DNA of 64,000 bases, taken from assembly GCF_003855155.1 (NCBI RefSeq), contig NZ_CP034073.1, forward strand, positions 620,001-684,000. The letters run 5' to 3'. Below the pieces are notes generated by a model. That model searched no databases. It was not told the origin of the DNA and was given only the letters and a program-made list of their open reading frames with translations. The position numbers and the translations under genes were made by a program. This DNA is from Shewanella psychromarinicola (GTDB lineage: Bacteria; Pseudomonadota; Gammaproteobacteria; Enterobacterales; Shewanellaceae). Below, one piece after another: positions 46,883-56,344 of the stretch (position 1 is the stretch's first letter; each line of letters opens with the position of its first letter).

Positions 46883-47017
46883 AAAGGAATTATCGGCTCT
46901 TTTTACGGATGATTTAACTGCGCTTACTATAGCAAGTTCATTGCTTAATTAGGATAAAGTTTACTAAAGTAACTGCTGGTCTTATGCAAAGTGTGACCAT
47001 TAGCAAACTTGCATGAA

Positions 47018-47054
47018 TGAAAAAAAGCCATTACCTAAAGGTAACGGCTTTTAT
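47018..47054 (-). terminator. Rho-independent terminator of the cpxP/spy-like gene
   Basis: Stem AAAAGCCATTACC / GGTAACGGCTTTT around TAAA. On the minus strand it ends in a T-tract 32 bp past the gene stop. Confidence 0.85.
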
Positions 47055-47085
47055 CAGTTTAACCTGATATTGTATCAATTAACCA

Positions 47086-47580
47086 TTAACGGCGAGGTTT
47101 GTGGCCTTTACCTAGGTTAAATTGATCTTGAAACGTTTGTTGCTGTTCAGGCGTTAATAATTGATAGATTTCGTTTTGCATTTTCAAATGCGTCAGCATC
47201 TTTTGTAAATGCTTTTGTTGCTGCATTTCAGCCATTTCAGTTGCTTTTGCTTCGTCAAAACCAGCGGTAGTGATTAACGCTAACATTTCTGTACGGTGCT
47301 CAGCGCGCTGCTCTTTAGTTGGGCGCTCAGGGCGGTTAGCTTTATACTTTTGCATAATCGCTTTGACATCCGTTTTCTGAGCGGCAGTCAAATCAAGCAT
47401 ATGCATCATTTTATGCATACCCCCTTTACGACCATGATGCATATCACCCTTTTGATACATAGACGCTGTCTTTACTTCTGTATCGGTAGTCGTGTCTGCC
47501 GCATATAACTGGCCAGCTAATAAAGCCGAACTTGCCACTAAGGCAACTAAACTCGTTTTGATGATTGATGATGTTTTCAT
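47086..47580 (-). CDS. CpxP/Spy-family periplasmic chaperone-like protein
   Basis: A 164-residue exported protein. A signal peptide (LVALVASSALLAGQLYA) is followed by a His/Met/Lys-rich segment (MHHGRKGGMHKMMHML). The two LTxxQ-type motifs of the Spy/CpxP fold appear as LDLTAAQK and LLTPEQQQ. CpxP inhibits the CpxA sensor, and Spy acts as an ATP-independent chaperone; the sequence alone does not separate the two. The His/Met-rich N-terminus could bind metal. It lies divergent from the thioredoxin/CcdA-like gene, with a CpxR box between them and cpxRA 1.9 kb away. Confidence 0.8.
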   Translation of the reverse strand: MKTSSIIKTSLVALVASSALLAGQLYAADTTTDTEVKTASMYQKGDMHHGRKGGMHKMMHMLDLTAAQKTDVKAIMQKYKANRPERPTKEQRAEHRTEMLALITTAGFDEAKATEMAEMQQQKHLQKMLTHLKMQNEIYQLLTPEQQQTFQDQFNLGKGHKPRR

Positions 47581-47675
47581 TGTTAAGTTCCTCGGTATGA
47601 ATGGGATTTATTTTCTGCCTTAGCAGATTTGATACTCAGTTTACCGAATGCAATGTCAATGAGGGTTATGCTTGG

Positions 47676-47690
47676 GTAAAATTGTGTAAA
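47676..47690 (+). promoter_or_regulatory. CpxR-binding box
   Basis: GTAAA-ATTGT-GTAAA matches the CpxR consensus of two GTAAA half-sites separated by five bases. It sits in the divergent gap, 96 bp from the cpxP/spy-like start and about 185 bp from the start of the membrane thioredoxin gene. Confidence 0.65.
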
Positions 47691-47875
47691 GAATATTTCC
47701 CTTAACACTTTAAACAGCCGATTTCATGATCCAGCTGGCATATTTGCATATTAATATCACCGTAATGCGAGCCAGTTAACGTTATTTTGACTTAGCACTT
47801 ACAGCGATCATTTAAGGGCATAAAATCATATTATTAGCGATATTTGCGATATTAACGATATTAACGAGATTATTT

Positions 47876-49342
47876 ATGAACAGATTGATTGGCCCATTAC
47901 TTTTACTTTTTAGTGTCTTCTTACTGGCACCGAGTGCCAGTGCTTCCAACTCGGTTGACGCTGCAGATACCGCAGCAACCACGACTCAAATGCATAACGC
48001 AGACGACCCTCTGTGGGTTAGCCAACATGATCAACAAGTGTCGGTAAAGCTGCACTTTTTTTGGTCAAAAACCTGCCCGCACTGTCGAGAAGCGCACCCT
48101 TTTATTGACGCCCTAGGCGAACGTTTTGACTGGATTGAATTACACGACTACGCCATTAGCGAACCCGGTAATGTCGATAAACTCATGCAAATGGGCCAAC
48201 AGACTGGTATTGAACCTAAATCGGTACCCTACTTTGCCATTTGTGGCGAGGCCGTAGTCGGCTATAACAACCATGATGTCACAGGGCGTTACATCCTAGA
48301 GCGTTTAGTCAACTGCTACCAACGTCATGGTGGTAAAGCTGATATTGGCGATAAGCTCGATGATTTTCTAGGTGCGACTCCAGTTGAAAATACGCCATTA
48401 TTTGAAACCTGTGGTGACAACAGTGATGATCCTCAAGCCGAAGGTTCTTGTGGCATGTCATTTGACCAAGCCAGTGACATTACTCCAGTACCATCGGTTC
48501 AGCCTGTCAACATTCCACTAATTGGTGCAGTGCATCCTGAACAAATGTCATTGCCAGTACTGACCATAGTATTAGCGGGTGTCGACGCATTTAATCCCTG
48601 CGCCTTTTTCGTATTACTGTTTTTACTGAGCATTATGGTTAACGCCGGCAGCCGCAGACGTATGCTATTAGTGGGCGGTATTTTTGTATTTTTCTCAGGC
48701 TTTATCTATTTTATATTTATGAGTGCTTGGTTAAATTTATTCCAACTACTCGGCGGCGGTGATGGCGGCATCATTATCACTTGTGCAGGGGTATTGGCCT
48801 TGATCGCAGCGATAGTGAATATAAAAGATTACTTCTATGGCCGCGGCGACGTTAGCCTTTCAATGTCAGTCGAAAATCGTGGTTCACTGATAAAACGTAT
48901 GGGTAAATTATCTAAAGCCAGTTCATTACCCACCATGATTTTAGGCTCAACCATTCTGGCTATTCTAGCCAATACCTATGAACTACTGTGCACCGCAGGC
49001 TTCCCGATGATTTACACCTCGGTGTTGTCATTATCAGATCTCGATACCATGCAACGTTACTTATACCTCATTGCTTATAATGTGGTTTATGTTATCCCAC
49101 TTGCCGTAATTGTGATTGTGTTCTCAATGACGTTAGGTAAACGCAAACTGACCGAAAAAGAAGGCGAAGTACTTAAACTGATGTCAGGTATTATGATGTT
49201 AGGGTTAGGCAGCATGTTAGTCTTTAATCCTAACTCACTGCAAAATGCAGTCTTTTCGGTAGGCCTGATCCTTGGATCGATTGTACTCACCTTTATCATT
49301 GCCAGAATTAAACGCTACGTAGTGCAAAATAAAGCAGGGTAA
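47876..49342 (+). CDS. Thioredoxin-like / CcdA-DsbD-type membrane protein fusion
   Basis: A 488-residue protein with a signal peptide. Residues about 55-160 form a thioredoxin-fold domain with a CPHC active site (FWSKTCPHCREAH), a cis-proline candidate in SVPYFAI, and additional cysteines at CGEAV and NCYQ. A loop with two cysteines (ETCGDN and GSCGM) follows. Residues about 225-480 contain about six helices with CcdA/DsbD-type cysteines (AFNPCAFFV and ELLCTAGFP). It probably relays electrons across the inner membrane to a periplasmic thiol pathway; its partner is unknown. It lies just upstream of cpxRA, in the Cpx locus. Confidence 0.75.
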   Translation: MNRLIGPLLLLFSVFLLAPSASASNSVDAADTAATTTQMHNADDPLWVSQHDQQVSVKLHFFWSKTCPHCREAHPFIDALGERFDWIELHDYAISEPGNVDKLMQMGQQTGIEPKSVPYFAICGEAVVGYNNHDVTGRYILERLVNCYQRHGGKADIGDKLDDFLGATPVENTPLFETCGDNSDDPQAEGSCGMSFDQASDITPVPSVQPVNIPLIGAVHPEQMSLPVLTIVLAGVDAFNPCAFFVLLFLLSIMVNAGSRRRMLLVGGIFVFFSGFIYFIFMSAWLNLFQLLGGGDGGIIITCAGVLALIAAIVNIKDYFYGRGDVSLSMSVENRGSLIKRMGKLSKASSLPTMILGSTILAILANTYELLCTAGFPMIYTSVLSLSDLDTMQRYLYLIAYNVVYVIPLAVIVIVFSMTLGKRKLTEKEGEVLKLMSGIMMLGLGSMLVFNPNSLQNAVFSVGLILGSIVLTFIIARIKRYVVQNKAG

Positions 49343-49458
49343 ATGTAAAACTGTGCAATGTTGATATGATTTAATATTGGCATGCGATAACCTTAATTGA
49401 TCGAAAAATCTGTATGTTAGCGTTAGCATGCAGATTTTCTTTGTGCCAGAGGACAGTT

Positions 49459-50145
49459 ATGAATCGCATTTTACTTATCGACGATGATATTGGTTTATCC
49501 GATCTACTCAGCCAATTACTTGAATTGGAAGGATTTGCCTTAACCCAAGCTTATGATGGTGAGCAAGGGTTATTGATGGCGCAACAGCAGGACTTCGATT
49601 TAATCCTCCTTGATGTCATGTTACCTAAGCTCAATGGCTTTGAAGTATTGCGCGCCTTAAGGCAACGCAAGCAAACCCCTGTGTTGATGCTAACCGCCCG
49701 CGGCGAAGAAATTGATCGGGTAGTCGGTCTAGAAATCGGTGCCGATGACTACTTGCCAAAACCGTTTAATGACCGCGAATTAGTGGCTCGAATTCGGGCC
49801 ATCTTACGTCGAGCACAAACCACTCAACAAGATAACCAAGCCAATGAAATGATGCAGTTTGGTGATTTACGCCTCGACCCTTCCCGCCAAGAAACCTATT
49901 GCAACGAACAACTGATTATCCTGACGGGCACCGAGTTTTTACTGTTGTTTAATTTACTCGAAAAATCAGGCGAACTGGTCACCAAAGAGTCATTAAGTGA
50001 AAACGTATTAGGCAAAAAACTGATGCCATTTGATCGTAGTTTAGATATGCATTTGTCTAACTTACGCAAAAAACTACCAGAGCGCCAAGACGGCCGTCCA
50101 CGGGTCAAAACCCTGCGCGGTAAAGGCTATATTTGGATACCATAA
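49459..50145 (+). CDS. cpxR: Response regulator CpxR
   Basis: A 228-residue OmpR/PhoB-family regulator. The N-terminus MNRILLIDDD has the acidic pocket, the phosphorylation site is Asp52 (LILLDVMLPK), and LTARGEEIDRVVGLEIGADDYLPKPF is close to E. coli CpxR. The C-terminal winged helix includes SLDMHLSNLRKKLP and ends VKTLRGKGYIW. I chose the ATG at 49459 with an AGAGGACAG site; an upstream ATG adds fifteen unrelated residues. It regulates envelope-stress genes. Its stop overlaps the cpxA start by one base. Confidence 0.92.
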   Translation: MNRILLIDDDIGLSDLLSQLLELEGFALTQAYDGEQGLLMAQQQDFDLILLDVMLPKLNGFEVLRALRQRKQTPVLMLTARGEEIDRVVGLEIGADDYLPKPFNDRELVARIRAILRRAQTTQQDNQANEMMQFGDLRLDPSRQETYCNEQLIILTGTEFLLLFNLLEKSGELVTKESLSENVLGKKLMPFDRSLDMHLSNLRKKLPERQDGRPRVKTLRGKGYIWIP

Positions 50146-51533
50146 TGCTGAAAAACAATCCATTTAACCGACTGTTTTTTAAATTATTGCTGGGCTTTTG
50201 GCTATGCAGTTCGTTGATTATTGCTCTGGTGTCATTATTGCCATTATTGCAGCAAAATCATGACCGCTCACCTTTGCCGCCTAGCCTTGAGCGGATGCTG
50301 GAAAACGTCGCCGAGCGGATACAAGAGCAACCTCAATTACTCGAAGGCAAAAACCTACAACGTCTGCGCCATAACCGCAATAAAGACGGTGGCGGTGACC
50401 GTAAGCATAATGGCGGCCCTTTGCGTTTATATTTAACCGATGGTGAAGGCCAAGTGTTAAACAGTAAACACGTCTCGCGTGGATTTAGACGCTTTCAACT
50501 GATGGCAGAAGAGGCAGATCAGCCGATAAGCCACCAATTTAGAGACGAGCTCATTTTTGGCCCCTATTCTTTTGAGGTCAACAGCAAACCCTATCAATTA
50601 TTTGGCCGTTTACCCGATAACCATCCTCGGCCGTGGTTTTTCTTTTTTGCTGACAATAAATTACTCACGGCAGGCCTAGCCATTTTATTATCGGGCCTAT
50701 TATGCGGTTTGCTGGCATGGTATTTAGGTAAACCATTGCGTTCGCTCAAGCACAGTGCCAATGCCCTCGCCAGAGGCGACTTGTCTAGCCGAGTTGATGC
50801 GGCTACCGCTAATCGGCGTGATGAAATGGGCCAATTGGCAATCGCTTTTAACGGTATGGCCGACGCCATTGAAGCCATGGTGAATAACCAACAAAGATTA
50901 ATGGGCGATATTTCCCATGAACTGCGAACGCCACTGACGCGGCTGCAACTATCATTGGCACTTGCTCGTAAAAAAGGTCAGCACAGCACCGAACTGGATC
51001 GAATAGAATATGAAGCTCAACAACAAGATGCCTTAATTGGCGAGCTATTAACCTTATCTAGAGTTACCTTAAATGTTAGCGAAAAACGCCTGACAGCTGA
51101 ACTCACAGAAACCTTAAGCCAAGTGCTCGATGACGCCGAATTTGAAGCCGAACAGCAAGGTAAACAATTACATATAGATATCGACGAGTCTATCCGCTTT
51201 AATCATTTGCCTAGAACCTTATCCCGCGCCATTGAGAACCTGCTGCGTAATGCCATTCGTTACGCTGATCAACATATTTATATTGAAAGTCAGCAAACAA
51301 AAAACCAAGTTCGTATTGTGGTCAGCGATGACGGTCCCGGCCTTCCAGAAGAAGAGCTCGAAGCGATATTTGCGCCATTTTATCGACCTGATAGCGCACG
51401 TGATCGCGTATCTGGTGGATGGGGATTAGGATTAGCCATTACTCAAGCGGCAGTTGAGGCCCATAAAGGACGCATAGTTGCCAAAAATCAACCATCACAT
51501 GGGCTAATCGTCACCATCGACTTACCCATTTAA
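50145..51533 (+). CDS. cpxA: Sensor histidine kinase CpxA
   Basis: A 462-residue membrane kinase. The first helix (residues 8-37) and the second (about 171-192) bound a periplasmic sensor domain of about 130 residues. Then come a HAMP domain (LGKPLRSLKHSANALARGDL), the phosphoacceptor His258 in GDISHELRTPL, and an ATPase domain with NLLRNAIRYA and GWGLGLAIT. I chose the ATG at 50145, which overlaps the cpxR stop, rather than a TTG twelve bases earlier. With CpxR it senses misfolded envelope proteins. Confidence 0.92.
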   Translation: MLKNNPFNRLFFKLLLGFWLCSSLIIALVSLLPLLQQNHDRSPLPPSLERMLENVAERIQEQPQLLEGKNLQRLRHNRNKDGGGDRKHNGGPLRLYLTDGEGQVLNSKHVSRGFRRFQLMAEEADQPISHQFRDELIFGPYSFEVNSKPYQLFGRLPDNHPRPWFFFFADNKLLTAGLAILLSGLLCGLLAWYLGKPLRSLKHSANALARGDLSSRVDAATANRRDEMGQLAIAFNGMADAIEAMVNNQQRLMGDISHELRTPLTRLQLSLALARKKGQHSTELDRIEYEAQQQDALIGELLTLSRVTLNVSEKRLTAELTETLSQVLDDAEFEAEQQGKQLHIDIDESIRFNHLPRTLSRAIENLLRNAIRYADQHIYIESQQTKNQVRIVVSDDGPGLPEEELEAIFAPFYRPDSARDRVSGGWGLGLAITQAAVEAHKGRIVAKNQPSHGLIVTIDLPI

Positions 51534-51990
51534 TGTAAACATTAATCGGTGACCTCACCTCGGGATAATAAACTTCGGCTTGGGATTAGGAGCGGCTTAC
51601 TGATGAACAACTATGATTAATATCGTCACACGATTAACCATCGTATGAACCATAGTGTATGAAAGACAGCAATATATATTATCCTCGGTACAGTGACCCC
51701 TAGTACCGGTATCGTCAGTGCTTATGCCGCCAATAGATTAAATCGCCTTGCTGCAATACTCTGCCATCGACTTTTAGCAATATCATCCATTGTATCGTGA
51801 CAAATTCAATCCACCGTTTACCAAGGCTAGAGTCATATTTACCCCAAAAAAGATACCTGCTAAAAGTCATATCAGCACGCTAACGCATGCTCATCACAGT
51901 AACCGAGTCAGTTTTGATAACGTCTCGCAGTCAAACCCTGCTTAATGTATAATTTGTCATTCTTTTTATACTTCGTACCGTAAGGTTGCT
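51534..51990. other. Intergenic region between cpxA and trmL
   Basis: These 457 bases show no convincing gene and no rho-independent terminator I could see. A TATAAT hexamer at 51948-51953 may be the -10 of trmL, although a matched -35 is not clear. The stretch 51850-51945 reads open in one frame (KSHISTLTHAHHSN...) up to TAA, but it has no start and no recognisable match, so I treat it as non-coding. Confidence 0.45.
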
Positions 51991-52455
51991 ATGTTTCAGA
52001 TTGCCCTTTATGAACCCGAAATCGCCCCAAATACTGGAAATATCATCCGTCTATGTGCCAATAATGGCTCACAGTTACATTTGATTGAGCCGTTAGGTTT
52101 TGATCTCGAAGAAAAGAAACTACGTCGCGCTGGACTCGATTATTCCGACCTAACCAGTGTGACTCGCCATAAAAATTATGCCGCTTTTTTAGAGGCCATG
52201 GCAGGAAAACGTATTATCGCCTGCACCACTAAAGGCAGCCGTCCCCATACTCAAATTGCTTTTCAAGAGAATGATGTGTTGTTATTTGGCCCAGAAACTC
52301 GTGGACTGCCGATGGATATTATTGATGCAACGCCACTTGCGCAGCGGTTACGTATTCCAATGACAGCCAATAGCCGTAGTATAAATTTATCAAACTCAGT
52401 CGCCATTATTAGTTATGAAGCATGGCGTCAACTCGGTTTTGCAGGCGCAGAGTAA
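51991..52455 (+). CDS. trmL: tRNA (cytidine/uridine-34-2'-O)-methyltransferase
   Basis: A 154-residue SPOUT-family methyltransferase, the usual size, which methylates the wobble nucleotide of the leucine tRNAs with SAM. The family blocks are clear: [22 protein letters not shown] at the N-terminus, [20 protein letters not shown] at motif 2 and the knot-forming [16 protein letters not shown]. The ATG start follows a GTAAGG site. Its stop overlaps the next gene start by one base. Confidence 0.96.
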   Translation: MFQIALYEPEIAPNTGNIIRLCANNGSQLHLIEPLGFDLEEKKLRRAGLDYSDLTSVTRHKNYAAFLEAMAGKRIIACTTKGSRPHTQIAFQENDVLLFGPETRGLPMDIIDATPLAQRLRIPMTANSRSINLSNSVAIISYEAWRQLGFAGAE

Positions 52456-52790
52456 TGAAAAAAACCCAGTCACCCGAAACCCAACACGATGCTTTAGCCA
52501 TTGCCAAAGCAACCCAAAGACCCGCACAAACGAAAGAACAAACTAAGTTGATTGCCGCAGGCATTGAGAAAGGGATTACTGAATTCAAAAAACAGCATAA
52601 AGTCAAAGCCCGTGATCGTGACAAAGCACGTAAACAGCAACAAAAAACCAAAAGTACCACGCCCACCAATGATGAGCCCGATATGCCTTATATTGTGCCC
52701 CAGAGTCGATTCAATTCGCTAACGTGGTCGTTAATGGGCTTATTACTCTTGAGTTGGGCATTGTTTGCCGCTTACCTGTTTTACCGCTAA
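52455..52790 (+). CDS. DUF2956 family protein
   Basis: A 111-residue protein. I chose the ATG at 52455, which overlaps the trmL stop; a longer upstream frame is inside trmL. The conserved DUF2956 region (ALAIAKATQRPAQTKEQTKLIAAGIEKGI) is followed by a Lys/Arg-rich charged stretch, a proline-containing linker and one C-terminal transmembrane helix with little after it. This suggests a tail-anchored cytoplasmic protein with a possibly nucleic-acid-binding surface. Function unknown. Translational coupling to trmL is likely. Confidence 0.75.
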   Translation: MKKTQSPETQHDALAIAKATQRPAQTKEQTKLIAAGIEKGITEFKKQHKVKARDRDKARKQQQKTKSTTPTNDEPDMPYIVPQSRFNSLTWSLMGLLLLSWALFAAYLFYR

Positions 52791-52813
52791 ACCGCATTGG
52801 CGAAACACTCACG

Positions 52814-53404
52814 TTATTCAGTCAGCTGAGTCTCCTCTGCTGACGGTTTAAGCAGGCTAATGGCTCTGACGACCTGATACTGCTCACTGTCGTCATCCAA
52901 ATAATGAGCGCTTTGCTGCCACTGCCATCCTAGTATTGCCTGATCGGCACTAGTATCGGTATCGTCAATAATGGGATCAAACTGCAACTGCACTAATGCT
53001 GGACGTTGATTTATTTCACCTTTGCCTAAAAATGAGTAACGGCCAGCTTGCTCATAAAGCGTTAACTCCTGCGACACGTCATCGGTAACACCATTGGCAT
53101 ACACCAATAAAATATGATCATTTTGTTGCCTAAACCACCAGGTTTCACTGTTTGTAAAACGACTGCCTCGGCTAACACTGATGAACAAATTGCGCCTATC
53201 TGCAGAGCACATCACCGAGGTAGTGACCTTCTTGGGGTAAACATTAGGATTGGCAGCACTGCCCTGCCACTCACCAGCTAATTGGCTACAAAACGTATTC
53301 AATGTCACTTTATCTGCATAAGCTGAGGCTGAATGTGTCAGTAACAACATTGCCATTAACAGGAATATTGATCGACCTTTTTGGGTAAACAAACTTCTTA
53401 CCAT
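52814..53404 (-). CDS. Exported protein of unknown function
   Basis: I do not recognise this 196-residue protein. An N-terminal signal peptide (LLMAMLLLTHSASAYA) predicts export. The mature part has a LNTFCSQLAGEWQGSA opening reminiscent of lipocalin-like or DUF-type stress proteins with a GEW motif, and just one further cysteine (SVMCSAD), so a single disulfide is possible. The C-terminus is acidic and probably disordered. It is on the opposite strand to trmL and convergent with it, and has no operon partner. Confidence 0.6.
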   Translation of the reverse strand: MVRSLFTQKGRSIFLLMAMLLLTHSASAYADKVTLNTFCSQLAGEWQGSAANPNVYPKKVTTSVMCSADRRNLFISVSRGSRFTNSETWWFRQQNDHILLVYANGVTDDVSQELTLYEQAGRYSFLGKGEINQRPALVQLQFDPIIDDTDTSADQAILGWQWQQSAHYLDDDSEQYQVVRAISLLKPSAEETQLTE

Positions 53405-53567
53405 TCAAATATCCTTTATGATTAGATACATCTACTGCCCAACACTGGTAAGCCGTTACAATACCACATACCCTATAATATCACTGGCAATGAGCACGCT
53501 TTGGTGATGGTTAACCATAAAAAATGGCTCACCTTAGTGGGCCATGATATGACTAACCAACAAATAC

Positions 53568-55019
53568 CTACTGGCCAAAACCGGTGGCGGTAATATCCAC
53601 TGTAGTGACTTCACCGTATTGCGCCGCAACATCAGCAATTTGTTCTGCATTACCAATCAACACAAACTGTAAATTTTGCTGTGGGAAATATTGCTTAATC
53701 AAACGTTGGGTTTCAGCTAGGGTAAGTCCATCGACTTTAGCTTGAAATTGATTAATAAAATCATCATTAAAGCCATATAAATACATGTCAGACAATAAAC
53801 CGGCTAATTGACCACTGGTCTCATATTTAGGCGGAAACTGGCCTTTGACATAGGCTTTAGCAGAATCTAACGTCACTTGGTCAATGCCCTTTTCCCACAA
53901 ACGAGCATAGGTTTTTAAGGCTAAATCAATCGCTTCTTTAGTCGTCGACGACTTGGTAAACGTACTGATTTGGAATAATCCAGATTGCGCATACGAGCTA
54001 AACCCTGAACGAGCACCGTAAGTTAAGCCTGCATTGACGCGTAGTTCATCATTTAACCATGAGGTAAAACGACCACCTAAGATGGTGTTAACGACGGTCA
54101 AACCAACATAATCTGGGTTGTTATAACGAATTCCCACGCCACCAATTAAAAAGGTGGTTTCAATTGCATCAGGCTTGTCGACTAACAACACCTGCGGCTT
54201 GGTGAGCGTCGGTAAGGCTTGGCTTAAATCTGGCTGAAGCACGGTTTCGGTTGCCTGCCAATCACCAAAGGCCTTATTAAGCTTGGCGGTCATATCGGCA
54301 ACATTAAAATCACCCACCACGTTAATGGTCATATTGCTTGGTTGATAATAATCTTTATAAAAAGCGCGTAGCTCCTCAATAGACAGACTCGCGATGGTGT
54401 CACTATTACCCGATACTGGGTTGGCATAAGGATGCTCACCAAAGACTAACTGATTAAAGTAGCGTCCAATCACGGCTCGCGGACTTTCTTTTTGCTGTGA
54501 TAAGCCAACGATTTCGCGCTGTTTTAGCTTATCAAATTCAGTGGCATCAAAGTCAGGTTGACGTAATACATGGCTAAAAATATTGAGCACAGTATCCACA
54601 TCTTTGTTCATCATATTGGCACGAATATAACTGCCTTCTAAATCGGCACTGGTATTAATGCTGGCACCGATAAAGTCTAATTGCTGCTCGATGTCCGCCT
54701 TAGATTGACCCGCGGCACCTAACATTAAACTTTGTGAGGTGATGTAAGCCATACCAGAGGTCAAATCATTGACCGCGCCCACTCTAACCACGGCATCAAT
54801 GGTCACTAATGGCACTTCTTTTTGCACCATCAACTTAACCTTTAAGCCATTGTCTAACGTGACGGATTGGTAGCTTGGCAGCACAAAGCTAGCGGTTACA
54901 GGGTTGGCGGTATCGGCAGTAGTTTTCTGAGTGGTCGCACAACCACTTATCCCTATGCTACAAGCCAATGCGATAGCCGATAACGATAGCTTAATGCGTG
55001 TGTGAGTAACGGTTTTCAT
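53568..55019 (-). CDS. M16 family peptidase-like lipoprotein, non-catalytic partner
   Basis: A 483-residue M16 (pitrilysin) homologue. The N-terminus carries a signal with lipobox ISGC, so it is likely membrane-attached by lipid. Where active M16 enzymes have HxxEH, this protein reads MAYITSQSLMLGA, lacking the zinc ligands. The R/Y pair common in the non-catalytic partner (NPDYVGLTVVNTILGGRFTSWLNDELRVN and a later Tyr in LTYGARSG) is present. It overlaps the catalytic subunit gene by 4 bp, so the two probably form a heterodimer in the periplasm. Confidence 0.85.
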   Translation of the reverse strand: MKTVTHTRIKLSLSAIALACSIGISGCATTQKTTADTANPVTASFVLPSYQSVTLDNGLKVKLMVQKEVPLVTIDAVVRVGAVNDLTSGMAYITSQSLMLGAAGQSKADIEQQLDFIGASINTSADLEGSYIRANMMNKDVDTVLNIFSHVLRQPDFDATEFDKLKQREIVGLSQQKESPRAVIGRYFNQLVFGEHPYANPVSGNSDTIASLSIEELRAFYKDYYQPSNMTINVVGDFNVADMTAKLNKAFGDWQATETVLQPDLSQALPTLTKPQVLLVDKPDAIETTFLIGGVGIRYNNPDYVGLTVVNTILGGRFTSWLNDELRVNAGLTYGARSGFSSYAQSGLFQISTFTKSSTTKEAIDLALKTYARLWEKGIDQVTLDSAKAYVKGQFPPKYETSGQLAGLLSDMYLYGFNDDFINQFQAKVDGLTLAETQRLIKQYFPQQNLQFVLIGNAEQIADVAAQYGEVTTVDITATGFGQ

Positions 55020-56344
55020 TGGTCTGACTCCTCAGTAGCAGCGAGCACACCGACAGTTCGATTCGCTTTAATTAGATAGGTTTGCGCCACACGCTGAATA
55101 TCAGCAGGGGTGACTTGGTTATACGCTTCTGGGGCGTTAAACAGTTTGGTATAGTCGCCAAAATACAGCTCGTATGTGCCTAATGTATTGGCTTTACCGT
55201 TAATGGTTTCCATAGCGTGGTAAAAATCCATTAGTTTGATATTTTTTACTTTTTCAAGCTCTTGCTGAGTCACACCTTGGGTGGCAATAAGATTAATTTG
55301 CTCAATTAAGGCTTGCTCTAAGGTCTCAGCGCTCACACCAGCATTGGCCACACCCAAAATGTAAAATAGATTCGGGTCGAACGACATCGGCATGTAGGTG
55401 TCGGCCGATAACGCTAATTGCTTGTCGACCAACGCCTGATAAAAACGCGAGCTATGACCTTCGCTTAACATCGACGCTAATAAATCAAGCGCGTAATAAT
55501 CAGCATGGCGAGTGGCAGGTACATGGTAAGCCAACATAATGTTTGGCGTACTCACAGACTCTTTTTTGACAAATACTCGGCGCTCACCATTTTGTGGCGG
55601 CTCAACCGTGCGCACAGCTTTTGGCGCTGCTTGGGCTGGAATTGGCGCGAAATACTGATTAGCCAGTGCTTTTACTTGGGCTAACTTCACATCACCGCTA
55701 ATCACCACTAGCGCATTGTTAGGCGCATAGTAAGTTTTATGATATTGCTGTAAGTCTGCTAATGTCCAAGCAGCAATATCGGACTCATAACCAATCACAG
55801 ACCAACTATATGGGTGGGCTGCAAAGGCAACACTTTTAAGCGCTTCTTGAATAGTGCGCCAGTTAGAGTTTTCAAGCCCGGTAGTCCGCTCTGACTGCAC
55901 CACGCCACGTTCACTTTCAACCATTTCAGGGTTGATGTCTAAATTGGCGATCCGGTCCGCTTCTAAATCAAAAATAGTTTCTAAGCCATTTGCAGGAAAC
56001 CAGTTGGTATACACTGTCATGTCTTCAGTGGTGTAGGCATTATTAGCGCCACCAGCGGCTTCCATGGTGCGATCAAACATTTTCGGACCAAACTTTTTAG
56101 AACCATTAAACATCATATGTTCAAAAAAGTGCGAAATACCGGTAATGCCAGGCACTTCATTGCGCGAACCGACTTTCCAAAAAATGTACATGTTGGCATT
56201 TGGGATAGAGCTATCCTCAAGTATCATAATTTTCATGCCATTATCTAAAGTAAAACTATTAATATCTTCAGCTTGTGTCGCTGACACCGAAGGCGCACTT
56301 AGAACGCCTAACGTCATCAACAACGCCATTATGTTGCGGATCAT
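55016..56344 (-). CDS. M16 family zinc metallopeptidase, catalytic subunit
   Basis: A 442-residue M16 metallopeptidase. The inverted zinc motif HFFEH (residues 72-76) is intact, with the downstream glutamate in ESERGVVQSER completing the site. A signal peptide (IMALLMTLGVLSAPSVSA) indicates export. I chose the ATG at 56344, with AAGGAG six bases upstream; the longer frame adds nine residues with no site. It is expected to degrade short peptides in the periplasm with the paired non-catalytic partner. Confidence 0.9.
   Translation of the reverse strand: MIRNIMALLMTLGVLSAPSVSATQAEDINSFTLDNGMKIMILEDSSIPNANMYIFWKVGSRNEVPGITGISHFFEHMMFNGSKKFGPKMFDRTMEAAGGANNAYTTEDMTVYTNWFPANGLETIFDLEADRIANLDINPEMVESERGVVQSERTTGLENSNWRTIQEALKSVAFAAHPYSWSVIGYESDIAAWTLADLQQYHKTYYAPNNALVVISGDVKLAQVKALANQYFAPIPAQAAPKAVRTVEPPQNGERRVFVKKESVSTPNIMLAYHVPATRHADYYALDLLASMLSEGHSSRFYQALVDKQLALSADTYMPMSFDPNLFYILGVANAGVSAETLEQALIEQINLIATQGVTQQELEKVKNIKLMDFYHAMETINGKANTLGTYELYFGDYTKLFNAPEAYNQVTPADIQRVAQTYLIKANRTVGVLAATEESDQ

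Noticed and set aside
51850..51945. Open stretch before trmL that might be a decayed gene
   Set aside because: No start codon, no known match and short; likely non-coding.
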